A stretch of DNA of 64,000 nt from NCBI RefSeq assembly GCF_022581195.2, contig NC_061475.1, positions 6,572,001-6,636,000 of the forward strand. The letters run 5' to 3'. Below the pieces are notes generated by a model, which saw only the letters and a list, made by a program, of their open reading frames with translations, was not told where the DNA came from and searched no databases. Positions 33,480 to 44,350 of this stretch are shown here, piece by piece. A program made the position numbers and the translations under genes. Numbering within the stretch: position 1 is the stretch's first letter; every line of letters begins with the position of its first letter. The DNA comes from Helicoverpa zea. Taxonomy: Eukaryota > Arthropoda > Insecta > Lepidoptera > Noctuidae.

Positions 33480-33810
33480 TTTTCGTAAAACTTTTTGCTA
33501 GAAACTATGTTTCAATCCATATGGGCCAATATTTTTTTCACCCGTGTCCTTATGTACTACTTTATCGGTAGCCTAACTCGACAATTAATGTATTGCCTGA
33601 AATATTTTTTCAGAGACTCATCAAATAGACGAGTCCAAACAAACTTCAGCTTCAAAAGTCCGGGATAAAAACTGGCTATGTTCTTTCTCAAGGTCAACTC
33701 TATCTCTGTACTAAATTTTATTTAAATCAGTTCAGTGGTTTAGATGTGAAAGCGTAACAGACAGACAGACAGACAGAGTTACTTTCGCATTTATAATATT
33801 AGTAGGGGAG
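33480..33810 (+). repeat. Dispersed moth repeat with (CAGA)n end
   Basis: AAGTCCGGGATAAAAACTGGC, TCAGTTCAGTGGTTTAGATG and AAGCGTAACAGACAGACAGAC lead to TTTATAATATTAGTAGGGG. It is the best preserved 3' end of this repeat group here. A SINE-A scrap (33815-33900, minus) follows. Confidence 0.6.
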
Positions 33811-34278
33811 ATCTCATGAGTTGCCAATCTAACCAGATACAGCTGAGTAGGTACCATTTGTTAAACACGGAGCGACTGTTTATGTGCCCTCCTCCCTCAA
33901 ACCAATATTTTTTTTCTTTGAGAAAGAACATCCAAAAATTCACGTTACACTAGATTAATAAGATAATTATGATAAGATTTTCATTATTTCTCATAGCTAA
34001 GACTTTCTATCATGCTACTAACTACACCATTCATTCAGCAATCAAAGAACACTTCAAACAAGCAACAACACAAATACTCTTTTTCTAAAACATGGTGTTT
34101 ATTGGTTAGGAAACCACGTGATAACAGATCTCGTTGTACGATATAACTGACAAGGGTTGAGCGAGGTACGGAACCCGCTCATGTGAAAGATTTATCACAG
34201 GAACAAAACGTGGCAGTGGACAAAAAAATGCAATTTTCGAAAAAAAGATAATTGGGTAAGGAAAGCCTGCCTTGTTAG

Positions 34279-37137
34279 TTGGGAGGTCCAAATTATGCTG
34301 TTCGGTTCTTGGGTCGTGCAAGATATTCTTCATTTTTTTTTGGGTGCATGATAAAAGATGTTGTTGGTGTAGTGTGTCGGGTAAATGAAAATAAATGTTG
34401 TCATCTATATTCCTATGATTATAGAATATTTTTTTATGTATCCTATAATAGTTACCTATTCGATCCTTTTTGGCAAAAGCTATCGAAATTCAAAAATTCT
34501 GTCCCAGTATTAAAGCGGGTTCCCCGTGGAGCCAGGCCTCTGGTTGCTCAACACTTGGCAGGTTGTGTTCGCCTGGCTGCACGAGAGAACTCGCAACGTG
34601 CCTGGGAGGAATTGCTCACCTTCCCCTATAGAATTCTGCATGTTCAGAAAAGTTTGGCAAACAAAAAGTCACTAACAAAACAAATTAAAGACAATTGTAC
34701 AACTTTAGGCCATACAGATTTCGATACTAAATTACCGACTCAAAGATGCTCAAATATTCCACGCCTAGTGGAATCAAAGTTGAGTGAAGGTGACATTCGG
34801 GGGGCTGCTAGAATTCTCTTCAGCAGTGATGTGGTGGCGCCGTGTTCTCCAGAGACACTCTCCGCTCTGGAGAGTAAACACCCTGCCCCTGCCGATGACC
34901 TCTCTTTTCCCGAACCTCCTGATCCGGACACAGATATCCTCACAGTTACAGGTCGACACCTGGTCACAGCCATAGGCTCCTTCAGATGCGGCTCTGCAGG
35001 CGGCCTCGACGGCTTGAGTCCGCAACATCTAAAGGATCTCACCTGCCCAAGCGCCGGGGAAGCAGGTGAGTCGCTCTTGAAGGAGCTTACGGCCCTGACC
35101 AACCTTATGCTCTCCGGCAAGGTGGACGAAACCGTCATCGACGTTTTGTACGGAGCCAATCTATGTGCTCTGCGCAAAAGGGATGGCGGTATTCGTCCAA
35201 TTGCCGTGGGGACTACTTACCGTCGTATGGTAGCCAAAATCTGCTCTAAATTTTGTAGTGAGGAAGTTTCGGACAAATTTCAGCCCCTGCAGCTAGGTTA
35301 CGGCTCGAAAGGGGGCTGCGAGGCTGCCGTACACGCCCTGTCGACCTATCTAAATCATGGGAAAGGAGATGTCATCCTGAAGGTTGACATCAAGAACGCC
35401 TTCAACTCGGTGAATAGGGACACCTTGCTGCCAGAAGTCAAAAAAGAAATACCCAAAATTTACAGTTTTCTTTGGCAATGCTATAGATACCCAACAAAAT
35501 TATTATATCGGAACAACCTATTAGAATCCGCTGTTGGCTGTCAACAAGGTGATCCACTCGGGCCTGTGATTTTTAGTTTGGCGATTAACCCAATTATTCG
35601 GCAGCTAAACTCTGAATTTAACGTGTGGTATCTCGACGACGGGACCCTGGGAGGCAACAGAGATACTGTTCCTAATGACTTAGTTTTCCTAAAAGATAAA
35701 TTCCACGACATTGGCCTCGACCTCAACCTTTCTAAATGTGAACTTTTTATACCCGACTCGACTGACAGACAGACTATTCTTCAAAATTTCCTCTCAATAG
35801 CTCCTGAAATTAAACCGATAGACCAAAGTTCTCTTTGCCTCCTTGGATCGCCTATACTGGAAGATTCATTTTCGGATTTTATTGAGAAGAAAATTCAAAA
35901 TTTTAATAATGTTTCGGAAAGGCTACTCAAAATTAATATGCATGCAGCCATCACCATCATACGGTACTGCTGTTTTGGACCAAAATTTACGTATAACTTG
36001 CGTGCATCCCATTTATGGAAGCACACCAGCCTTTTGGACAAAATCGACGAAATTATACGACATACACTATCATCCATTTTAAATGTGGCCTTGGACGACA
36101 GAGCTTGGTCTCAAGCGACTCTTCCCATCCGTATGGGAGGACTTGGCGTCCGTAAAATTTCCAGTGTAAGTTTACCAGCCTTTATTTCCTCGGTCCATGG
36201 CACTGAGAAATTGATCAGGAAAATATTACCCACCACACTGGCCAATTTTGAGGTGCCAAGCCTGACTGAAGCTTTAAATGCTTGGAAAGTCGCATGCCCG
36301 AACACCGACTTACCCGCCAACCTGTCCTCCCAGAGACAGTGGGATGAGCCGCTCTGCAGAGTAATACGGAAAAGTTTAATCGATACGTCAATTACTTCTG
36401 CAGAGCGAGCGCGCCTACTGGCTGTGGGTGAATGGGAGTCGGGTCTATGGCTTCTTGCACTTCCGTCCTCAAACACAGGCACCATGTTTGATGACACCAC
36501 CTTCAGACTCGTCATTTGCCTCCGACTAGGTGCTCCATGCTGCTCTCCTCATCGCTGCCACTGCGGGGAAGCTGTCAACAGCCTCGGTCACCACGGCCTG
36601 TCGTGCAGCCGGAGTGCCGGCCGCGCACCACGACATGCCAACATAAACGACGTGATCCGTCGCGCTCTTGTTGCCGTCGGCGTGCCAGCCGTACTCGAAC
36701 CAAATGGCTTGGCACGCGACGATGGCAAGAGACCAGACGGCATGTCGCTATTTCCGTGGAAGGTGGGTAGGACTTTAGTGTGGGACGCGACATGCGTCGA
36801 CACTCTTGCGCCATCTCACCTTCCCGGAACTGCATGTTGTGCTGGCTCCGCCGCTGCACAAGCAGAGAACCTCAAGCGGCGCAAATATAGTAACCTTATA
36901 GGCAATTACATGTTTGAGCCGTTTGGGGTTGAAACTCTGGGGCCGTGGGGTCCGAGGGCGCACCTTCTTGCCAGGGATATTTCCCAGCGCCTGGTTGACA
37001 CTTCCCGGGACCCAAAGGCTGGCTTTTATTTCGCACAGAGGTTGAGCATTGCCATCCAACGTGGCAATGCTGCCAGTCTTTTGGGTACATTACCCAGTGA
37101 CAGCGATGAGGAGCAATTTTTTGATGCACTGTATTAG
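34279..37137 (+). CDS. YLDD reverse transcriptase with PD...D endonuclease-like C-terminus, intact ORF
   Basis: The frame opens at 34279; the first ATG is 34348 (929 aa). Clear coding similarity starts near 34456 (VLKRVPRGARPLVA; AWEELLTFPY), so the ~110 bases before it may be flanking DNA. RT motifs: GGIRPIAVG, KVDIKNAFNSV (catalytic Asp at 35386), CQQGDPLGPVIFS (35542), YLDDGTLGG (35629-35640). C-terminal: a Cys/His cluster (CCSPHRCHCGE...HHGLSC, 36538-36625), then KRPDGM (36727-36744) and WDATCVDT (Asp at 36784), laid out like the PD...D core of restriction-like endonucleases of R2-type retrotransposons. No APE-type endonuclease is present. AATAAA lies at about 37209; no poly(A) tail is seen. 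I recognise it as a mobile-element RT but cannot name the clade; R2-like or HERO-like is possible. Confidence 0.8.
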   Translation: MGGPNYAVRFLGRARYSSFFFGCMIKDVVGVVCRVNENKCCHLYSYDYRIFFYVSYNSYLFDPFWQKLSKFKNSVPVLKRVPRGARPLVAQHLAGCVRLAARENSQRAWEELLTFPYRILHVQKSLANKKSLTKQIKDNCTTLGHTDFDTKLPTQRCSNIPRLVESKLSEGDIRGAARILFSSDVVAPCSPETLSALESKHPAPADDLSFPEPPDPDTDILTVTGRHLVTAIGSFRCGSAGGLDGLSPQHLKDLTCPSAGEAGESLLKELTALTNLMLSGKVDETVIDVLYGANLCALRKRDGGIRPIAVGTTYRRMVAKICSKFCSEEVSDKFQPLQLGYGSKGGCEAAVHALSTYLNHGKGDVILKVDIKNAFNSVNRDTLLPEVKKEIPKIYSFLWQCYRYPTKLLYRNNLLESAVGCQQGDPLGPVIFSLAINPIIRQLNSEFNVWYLDDGTLGGNRDTVPNDLVFLKDKFHDIGLDLNLSKCELFIPDSTDRQTILQNFLSIAPEIKPIDQSSLCLLGSPILEDSFSDFIEKKIQNFNNVSERLLKINMHAAITIIRYCCFGPKFTYNLRASHLWKHTSLLDKIDEIIRHTLSSILNVALDDRAWSQATLPIRMGGLGVRKISSVSLPAFISSVHGTEKLIRKILPTTLANFEVPSLTEALNAWKVACPNTDLPANLSSQRQWDEPLCRVIRKSLIDTSITSAERARLLAVGEWESGLWLLALPSSNTGTMFDDTTFRLVICLRLGAPCCSPHRCHCGEAVNSLGHHGLSCSRSAGRAPRHANINDVIRRALVAVGVPAVLEPNGLARDDGKRPDGMSLFPWKVGRTLVWDATCVDTLAPSHLPGTACCAGSAAAQAENLKRRKYSNLIGNYMFEPFGVETLGPWGPRAHLLARDISQRLVDTSRDPKAGFYFAQRLSIAIQRGNAASLLGTLPSDSDEEQFFDALY

Positions 37138-37349
37138 TTTTAAGTTGTATATATATATATAAGTTTATTTTATTTTATTTTCAATTAATGTAAATATGTA
37201 TATTGTTAATAAATAAACACTTCATTGAACTACGTTTTTGTTATATTTGTGCAAAATTCTCTATTCGTTAAAAAATCATTTAAAATTGAATGGATTATTT
37301 TGTACATATTTTTTTTTCTTATTTGTGGTTTTATATTGTAATTATATCT
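37138..37349 (+). other. Putative 3' UTR of the YLDD element
   Basis: A (TA)n run, a TTTATTTTATTTTATTTTC tract and AATAAATAAACACTTCATTG near 37209 look like an untranslated 3' end. The 3' boundary of the element cannot be fixed. Confidence 0.4.
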
Positions 37350-37520
37350 AGCCTGTAGTGTCCCACTGCTGGGCAAAGGCCTCCCCATCTCGCTTCCACC
37401 CTTCTCGATCTTTCGACCATGTCACCAATCCGGACGATAGGCGTCTAGTTCGTCACGCCATCTCTTCCGGGGCCTACCCCGCCTGCGGTGTCCATCCTGA
37501 GGTGTCCACTGGGTGATAAT
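37350..37520 (-). mobile_element. RTE-type 3' fragment (second subfamily)
   Basis: CCCACTGCTGGGCAAAGGCC is the RTE-style 3' motif. On the minus strand the end of an ORF reads GRPRKRWRDELDAYRPDW, the usual C-terminus of such elements. It differs from the intact RTE at 23-26 kb, so it is another subfamily. Confidence 0.75.
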
Positions 37521-38691
37521 AATGCGGTAAATCATCAAAAATATATTATTAAAAAATTGCATACAGATACTATTTCTAGGCCCAATATACACATGTATTT
37601 TTGAAACCACCTTTAAAATCGCCGTTACGGGACCCCAAAACATCGTGGGAGTTCTCTATGGGTGTTTTGTCATAGGCGTGGGTGTTTTATAAGGTAACTT
37701 AGGAAATCTCCCGATATGATTTCAGAATCCTTTTAAGGGTAATCCCACCCTTAGGACGAGGGAACTAGCAGTGATATTCCCTATAATATACATGTGTATG
37801 TTGAAATTATTTATAGACAGGAAGAAGAATGAGTTTAGAGGCATTTTTTAGGGATCCCATATTATGTGCTTAAATTAATACTAAATAGGGTCTATAATCT
37901 CTCGGAGTTGTGCAAAAATCAAAATTCTTTGCAAAAAAGTCAGCTTTTATATTCACTCCGAAGAGTTCTCAAATAAACAAACCTACTCAAATACATTTAC
38001 AACAATCATACGCAACATTTTTATTTGCGTTATTCACACGAAAGCCTACCCCAAATGTACTATTATATCGTCCAAAGCCACAATTCCACATCTGCGGGAA
38101 CTATAAAAAACTCAGCGGCTGCAGCGAAGAAAGTCGTTGCATAAATCATTCCGACACTTAAAGTGGACAAATTTCTTCCTTTTAGCGAGACTGCGCTGTA
38201 AAGCGCTTTCAGCTTAAAGGTAATATGAATATCTTGGGAATTCCGCTTGAAAAAGTGTTTGGTGAAGGTTTATATTTTGCCTTGTTAGTTTGGAGTTTTA
38301 TGATGTGCCAGTTTTTTAACGCTCTAATTTTTTGAAATTGTAGTTTCAGTACCTTAATCAGATGGAATTACCTGAGGAAACTTATAACCAGTAATAAATA
38401 CTTACATAGTTATATCGCAAGATTGGGCAGATGCTATGACAAAAAATATTATTAATTTTATATTCATTAATTTTTTTTATTGAAACCCTTTGACATGATA
38501 CATAAGTAGTACTGAAAACTGGGTAGGGGTAGGACAGTACTAGTTACGAACCTAGTATGAAGTCTATATAATCGGCCCAGTACTGGCTGGTTGCCAGAAA
38601 AAAATAAATAAGTAAACGACGTTCCAATTAAACAGGCAGACATTAAGAAGAAACAAAAGAGACTCGTAACTTAATTATATGACAGTTAAAA
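37521..38691. other. AT-rich gene-free DNA
   Basis: No coding pattern, RNA gene or shared repeat could be supported here. Confidence 0.45.
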
Positions 38692-39056
38692 ACCTAGCCT
38701 TTTCCCAACTATATTGAGGTCGTATTCCAGTCTAATCGGAGGCAGCTGAGTACAAGTGTTTTACAAGGAGCGACTGCATATCTGACCTCCTCAACCCAGT
38801 TACCCGGGCAACTCAATACCCTAGGTAAAACTGGTTGCCAGATTTACAGGCTTCTGAGTACCCGTAATGACTGCCAAGGATGTTCAAATAACAACTGGTA
38901 CCTACAGTTTCCTCGTGCCCTCCAAAACACGGTCATTGGTGTCCAAAATATACTGAAGTACATACAAACTTAAGAAAACGCATTGATACTTGACTGACCT
39001 GGAATCGACCCCAAACTCATACTTAAGAGGTCAGTTCTTTACCTATCACGACCTTT
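38692..39056 (-). repeat. SINE-A, full length
   Basis: The minus-strand copy runs from the 3' end (AACCTAGCCTTTTCCCAACTA) to a degraded tRNA-like head near 39020-39056. It contains the whole body, including CACGGTCATTGGTGTCC. About 365 bp. Confidence 0.85.
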
Positions 39057-39171
39057 ATAGTCAAACCTCTACACTAAAATAATTGTTTAAGAAGCAAAAC
39101 AGAAACTCTGACAGCCATGATTGCCAAATCGAACAACATTTCGAAACCCAAATTCAAAATTTTTTTTTTTT

Positions 39172-39430
39172 GACGATCTCAATGGCGCAATGGTCACCAT
39201 GCCGGACTGCCGAACCTGAGGTCCCGGGTTCGATTCCCGGCTCGATCGACATTTGTGTGATGAGCATGCTTGTTAGCCGTGGTCTGGGTGTTACAATATG
39301 TATTTATAAATATGTATATATGTAGCTATATGCAGTTTATCAGTTGTGTTAGCACCCATAACACAAGTTAATTAACAACTTACCATGGGGCTAACCGACC
39401 GTGTGTGAAAAAGGTGTCCCGACATTATTT
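39172..39430 (+). repeat. SINE-C, full length
   Basis: A second copy of the SINE at 5658-5930, about 95% alike by eye: head GACGATCTCAATGGCGCAATGG, B box GGGTTCGATTCCC, end GTGTCCCGACATTATTTATT. A T-run precedes the head. Confidence 0.85.
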
Positions 39431-40577
39431 ATTTTAAAAAAATAGTTCGATTGCCTCAATCGAGGCCGTAAGTCTTTCGATTCCAGTTTGTTACTTTAAA
39501 TCTGCCACGGAATAGACAGTTACCGAATGAACTATACTCCCGAAAATCAGGATTTTCCTACTAAACTACTCTCAACTATTTTTTAGTGTCCAATCTCAGC
39601 TTGTTTGGGCGGAAAATACTTCACATTCGCTACGGACGTCGGAAGTACAGTTGAGTTCGCAATTGAATTTGTTTTTTATTTATTTTGTGAGCGAGTATAC
39701 TTTTTGAAATTCATTTTGTTTAGTTGGCTGTTGTGTTTGAATGAATAAATTGTTTGTTATGAGTGTTTGATGTCGCTTTTGTGTGGGTTAAAATTACAAT
39801 AATTTTAACGGGAAATGATAGCTACGTGGTTTAGTAGTTTATTTTTAAGTATTACTGTTTCTGGTTTCTATTGGTATCCTACTTGTACCGAGAAATCCTC
39901 TTTTAGCACTTGGAAAATTAGCTTATAGTTTACAACATCTTGAGATCTTCCTATGTTCTAACACAATTTTATCTCTACCAATTCAGCCGTTAGACAAACA
40001 AATAAAAATAAAAAAAAAACATAATTTTGAGATGAATGTTTAGATAAGTCTGGAGTATTTCTGAGATAGCCTTTAAAGACTGTCACATAATAAAATGATA
40101 AGATAGGACACAATAAAGACGTGCCATATCCGAAAATTACATAATTATATTATATCACTCAATGATAAACACTATAATTAAAGAAAAAAGAAAGTTTATC
40201 TTAAGTGTAAATATATTCACAAACTGTCATTTTTTAATTATTTTACTATCTCAAAAAAACTTCCGCAGACAAAACACAATATCAATGTTATCATTCGTTC
40301 ATGATTCAGTAATTTTTAATTCATTCAAGAAGACCTTACAAAAGTTTATCTCGAAGGTGACACACTAAATAACGGCATTTATTTAAAAAAAAATATCTCA
40401 AACATCGTGAAAGGAGTCTGTACTCTTATCTATGAACAATAAAACCGTTTTTTTAAGAAAAATCTAAATATTCTTATTATCTTTTTCAATTTTAGGTACC
40501 TATGTGTAGGATAAATTAAGGTTTCTTTAAGCTTGTTTTGGTAAATAAGGTACAAAGTATAAAATAAAATATTTGAC
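39431..40577. other. AT-rich gene-free DNA
   Basis: No gene or repeat family was recognised. Confidence 0.4.
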
Positions 40578-40785
40578 TCTAGCCATTTTCCCGCGGTTTC
40601 ACCCGCTTCCCGTGGTAACTACTACCCGTACCAACTGGGATAAAATATAGCCTATGTTAGTCGCACCTAATGTAGCTTTCTTATAGTGGAAGAATGTCTA
40701 AAATCGTTCCAGTAGTTTGGAGTTTATCCATTACATACTACACACAAAGTTCTTTGTAATATTAGCATAGATAGTATAGACAAAA
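40578..40785 (+). repeat. Dispersed moth repeat
   Basis: TTCCCGCGGTTTCACCCGCTTC, ATAGCCTATGTTAGTCGC, TCGTTCCAGTAGTTTGGAG and TAATATTAGCATAGATAG appear in the usual order of this repeat group. Confidence 0.6.
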
Positions 40786-41225
40786 GTACCTCAGAAACAC
40801 TAAATTATTCACATAATTCGCGTCAACAATACAATACCGAGTTTACCACTTATCACGAAATCTTATTACAAACCCGTACTTGTGTTCTGCACCTCGATTA
40901 ATTGGACTAAACCATTGTCTAGTGATGTCATTAGTAATACCATTGTATTGATTGGATCTACCATATATTAGGAGCGGAGATTGGTTAGATATGTTGTTGC
41001 TGAATAATGGCGTGTAACAGTTGGTGTGTTTAGGCCACGTAAAGTATTAAAATATAAGCCACAATTTTGTCAGTAGTTTCTTTAAAAAATGTAATGTAAA
41101 CACCAGTTACCGCCTGTAAATTCACCCGCTTACAAAAGTTACGTAATCCCTACGTTAATATCAATAGGTACCTCAACAGCTAATTTCTAGAACACTTTTG
41201 AGGCCCAAAACTGTGTACTCAAATT

Positions 41226-41488
41226 CGTCGAATTTCAAGTGTACCAGCAAAACTCAGGGATTCAATTTCAAGTTTGTCAAAACGTGTAATCAAAATGTGT
41301 AGTGGAGTTGATACCAGCTCCGGGACTGTATACCTGGGATAAAAGGTACGAATTGCTTCCCGGGAAAAGGATTCGAATGATGAATAAATGGAGTGCCAAG
41401 TTTCATTGAAATCCATCCATTCAGTAGTTTTTCCGTGTAACAGCAAAAAACATTTGTGCATCGAATTCAGATTTTATAATATTACTAA
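41226..41488 (+). repeat. Dispersed moth repeat
   Basis: ATGGAGTGCCAAGTTTCATTG, CCATTCAGTAGTTTTTCCGTG and TTTTATAATATTACTAAG mark the 3' part of the same repeat group. Non-coding. Confidence 0.5.
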
Positions 41489-41769
41489 GAAATATTGGTT
41501 CAGTCAAAGATTTTTTTAAATATATAATTTCCAATTTTAATTCTAATTTCCATTTCTGACAGGTTTAATGTATTTAAATAACACTACTTTTACACGGAGT
41601 AATATTTTATCGCGGTTAAAGTGTTTTTATTTAAAGGTTTTATATTCGCGTAAGGGTCCGAAATCAATAGGTTTAAAGTGATCATAATATTTAAGTATAT
41701 TTATTTAAAGTGTTCATTTTAATATAATTACAATAAATCAAAGTCATTTCTACTCTACTAGTATTAAAA

Positions 41770-41890
41770 CCCGCATTGCATTTTTTTTAGGTTCCAACCC
41801 GCATTGAGCAAGCGTGGTGATTAATGCTCAATCCTTCTCCGTGTGAGAGGAGGCCTGTGGCCTGTGCCCAGCAATGGGATAAAAAGGCGA
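41770..41890 (+). repeat. SINE-B, 3' end
   Basis: AACCCGCATTGAGCAAGCGTGG, TGATTAATGCTCAATCCTTC and GAGGCCTGTGGCCTGTGCCCAG match SINE-B at 56475-56757. The GCCTGTGCCCAGCAATGGGA end parallels RTE 3' ends. The head is missing. Confidence 0.75.
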
Positions 41891-42250
41891 TAAAAAGTCT
41901 GTAACAGTAGTGCTAAAAACAATATCGACCATTCCAGTTAATCAGTTTCAAACTAATCGCATTATAAGTGAAGTAGTTTGCAAAAAAATCATACTATAAA
42001 ATGAGCCTTCCATTCTTACATAATCTTTGACCATACCCAAAAGTTTTCATGTCATCCTTTGGGAATCGATAGAGTAACAAGACAAGAGTGTCAATAAGTT
42101 ACTTCGTATTTATATCAACACTCCGATCTATTTCTGGATCATTTCATTATGTACCCGTCTTTTGTTTGACCGTGACCCTTTTCAAAAGCACGTCATCTTG
42201 GGAACTGATATTTTGAAATTGAAAAGTTTGTGACAAGACTGTTAATGGTT

Positions 42251-42405
42251 GCTGCGGGATTGTTCGAAAGAGTTACCGCGGCCCTGGTAAATAAAAGGCC
42301 TACGAAAGAACATGATGGGTTTTAGTCAGTAAGAGTTTGACACTCCTTCACCGCTGCTAACCCACAGCGAGAGGAGTCATTTGATGACTTCCCTTCAGAA
42401 AAAAG
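42251..42405 (+). mobile_element. R1-clade 3' UTR fragment
   Basis: It starts GCTGCGGGATTGTTCGAAAGAG, equivalent to 8731 in the longer copy, and continues through AGTAAGAGTTTGACACTCC to TCATTTGATGACTTCCC and a short A-run. Confidence 0.85.
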
Positions 42406-42439
42406 ACTTTAAATGGCACGGTAATTGGGTACTACAAAG

Positions 42440-42555
42440 TACGAGTTGCAATTGTTCTAAGTTTGTATGTAAGTTGCATTGGTACCTACTTGCCTGACCT
42501 GTCGAACCCATACAATCATACTTGACAGATTTACCCACTAGGCCACCACGACTGT
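42440..42555 (-). repeat. SINE-A head and part of body
   Basis: The minus-strand head (ending CCCACTAGGCCACCACGAC) and adjacent AAGTTGCATTGGTACC abut a forward scrap, TTGTTCTAAGTTTGTATG, giving a small inverted junction. Confidence 0.7.
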
Positions 42556-44154
42556 TATAACGACGAATTTAAATAAAATTATCTCATAATTTTACAAAAT
42601 TTAATTTCCCAAACAAACCCCAAAACAAAATAATTTCAGAAACGTTACCAAACACTGCATTTCAAGCATTTGTTCCCCATCCCCAGCTTGAATGTCAAAG
42701 GTTTAGAAACTCATTTAATTAGCAACAGTCTGACACAGTGGCCTTCAGCGCTGTCTAACGTATAAAACTGGAGCTACTCTTGAAAGCTTGGACTTCACTT
42801 AGCGGTCCTCTCTTGGGACGGTTAGAGATTTAGTTGCGCTGGATGGGGCTTGGTATTTTTTTGTAAAATAGCGGTAGCAATAGCAGTTTTTGTAAGTAGC
42901 AAGGTTTTTGTAGCAATTAGGTAGCAACTTTGGGTGAAAAGGAACTCAATACTTTTGCGCCGTTTCTTCACACTGGGAAAATGACAGCTATCCTGATATC
43001 AGAATGGCTGCCATCTTTAGATGCTGAATATCTTCAAAACCATGTAGGTAGCAATTGGTAGCAACTAACGGTAGCTGGTAACAATTAGGTAGCAACTCTC
43101 TATCATCTCTATCTCTCTAACCACGATAGCGGCTGTCATGTATGCATCAGCTCTTAACTCAATAGAAAGGCTTCCGTATATTTTTTTTTAATAATCACGT
43201 GTCCCGTAACAAAATAGAAATAGAACAGAAAGAGATAAAATAATCTCTGAATCCAGAAAATACTACTCTATTCCAGTACAAACTACATATCTTTGTAAAT
43301 ACTACAGAGCCACTTCACTGCCCTATTGTTGCCGACGGACTGGTCTCAGTTTCCGATGTTCCCTGAAAAATAGACGAGCTCATTGCTGTAATTATAATTT
43401 TGTGCTACTCAAGGAAGACTACTTCAACGTACAAAGTCTGTTTTTCCTTTTAAGCGACTTCAAAGAAAATTCTTCAGTTTTCGCTCATTTTTGTTTTTGT
43501 TTTGATAGTGTCTTTCAGCGATAGCTTTTTTATTTGGTTTTGTATTTTTTATAGCGCTCTCCTACGTTTTTACTTTCGTCTCGTGGAAACGCTTTACGCA
43601 CCCGAATAAAAAGCAGCCTATGGTCTTCTTGGATAAGTGGGCAAAGAATTAACAGATTAAACCAGTCGGGTCTCTGATAAAGTCTTCAAATAAAAAAAGT
43701 AAACTCTTCAGATTTACAACACTAGTATCTATAGTTTTTTAGTGGGTTGAAATTATAAAAAAAAATACAATATTCGTTAACCACCCTATCCCATATCACA
43801 TCAAAACCATTTTTTTAATGTACCTTGTTCAAATTATAAGTACCTTCAGATCCTGACCTCAAAACGTCTTTACGCTCATTAGGAGCCTTTACAATGGACG
43901 TTGAGGATTATGTTAAGTTCAGAACTACCCCACAATACCGTTTTCACGTAAGAATAGGTCAGGGACGCTCTGGTCATCAGACTAACACGACGGACGAAGT
44001 TCCGGCTTTTCTCCTAAGAAAACAAATGTGGTAGTTGAAGGTAGTGTGTAATGACCCCAATTTATTTAGCATAATGCTGTGCTGTATTGGTTAAACAATG
44101 AATGGGTTATTTTAATGCCAAGTCTTCTAGGAATTTAAAGTATCACAGTGTCTA
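42556..44154. other. AT-rich DNA with a GTAGCA-rich patch
   Basis: 42840-43110 is rich in imperfect GTAGCAA / GGTAGCAACT repeats. 43550-43690 carries a dispersed moth repeat piece (CAGCCTATGGTCTTCTTGG). No gene was recognised. Confidence 0.4.
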
Positions 44155-44350
44155 AGGGTGCGTCCACATCTGGCGAATGCGCCGCGAATGCGCAGCACGC
44201 GAGCCGATCGCGAGCTGTCCGCGAGCTGCGCGCGTGCAGTCACTGCAATAGTTCGGTGCGCCTCTTTAGCGCAACTCACGCAAGGCTCGTATAGAGCGCG
44301 CGAGCGGCGCGCGAGCGGCGCGCGATCTGCGCGCAATCAGTTCTCGCCCT
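44155..44350. repeat. CpG-dense patch, probable DNA-transposon remnant
   Basis: It starts AGGGTGCGTCCACATCTGGCG and is packed with GCGCGCGAGCGGCGCGC-type repeats, ending abruptly at CTCGCCCTCGAATATTG. The GGGTGCGTCCACA start is typical of a moth MITE group, but no matching right-hand repeat is visible. Confidence 0.4.
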
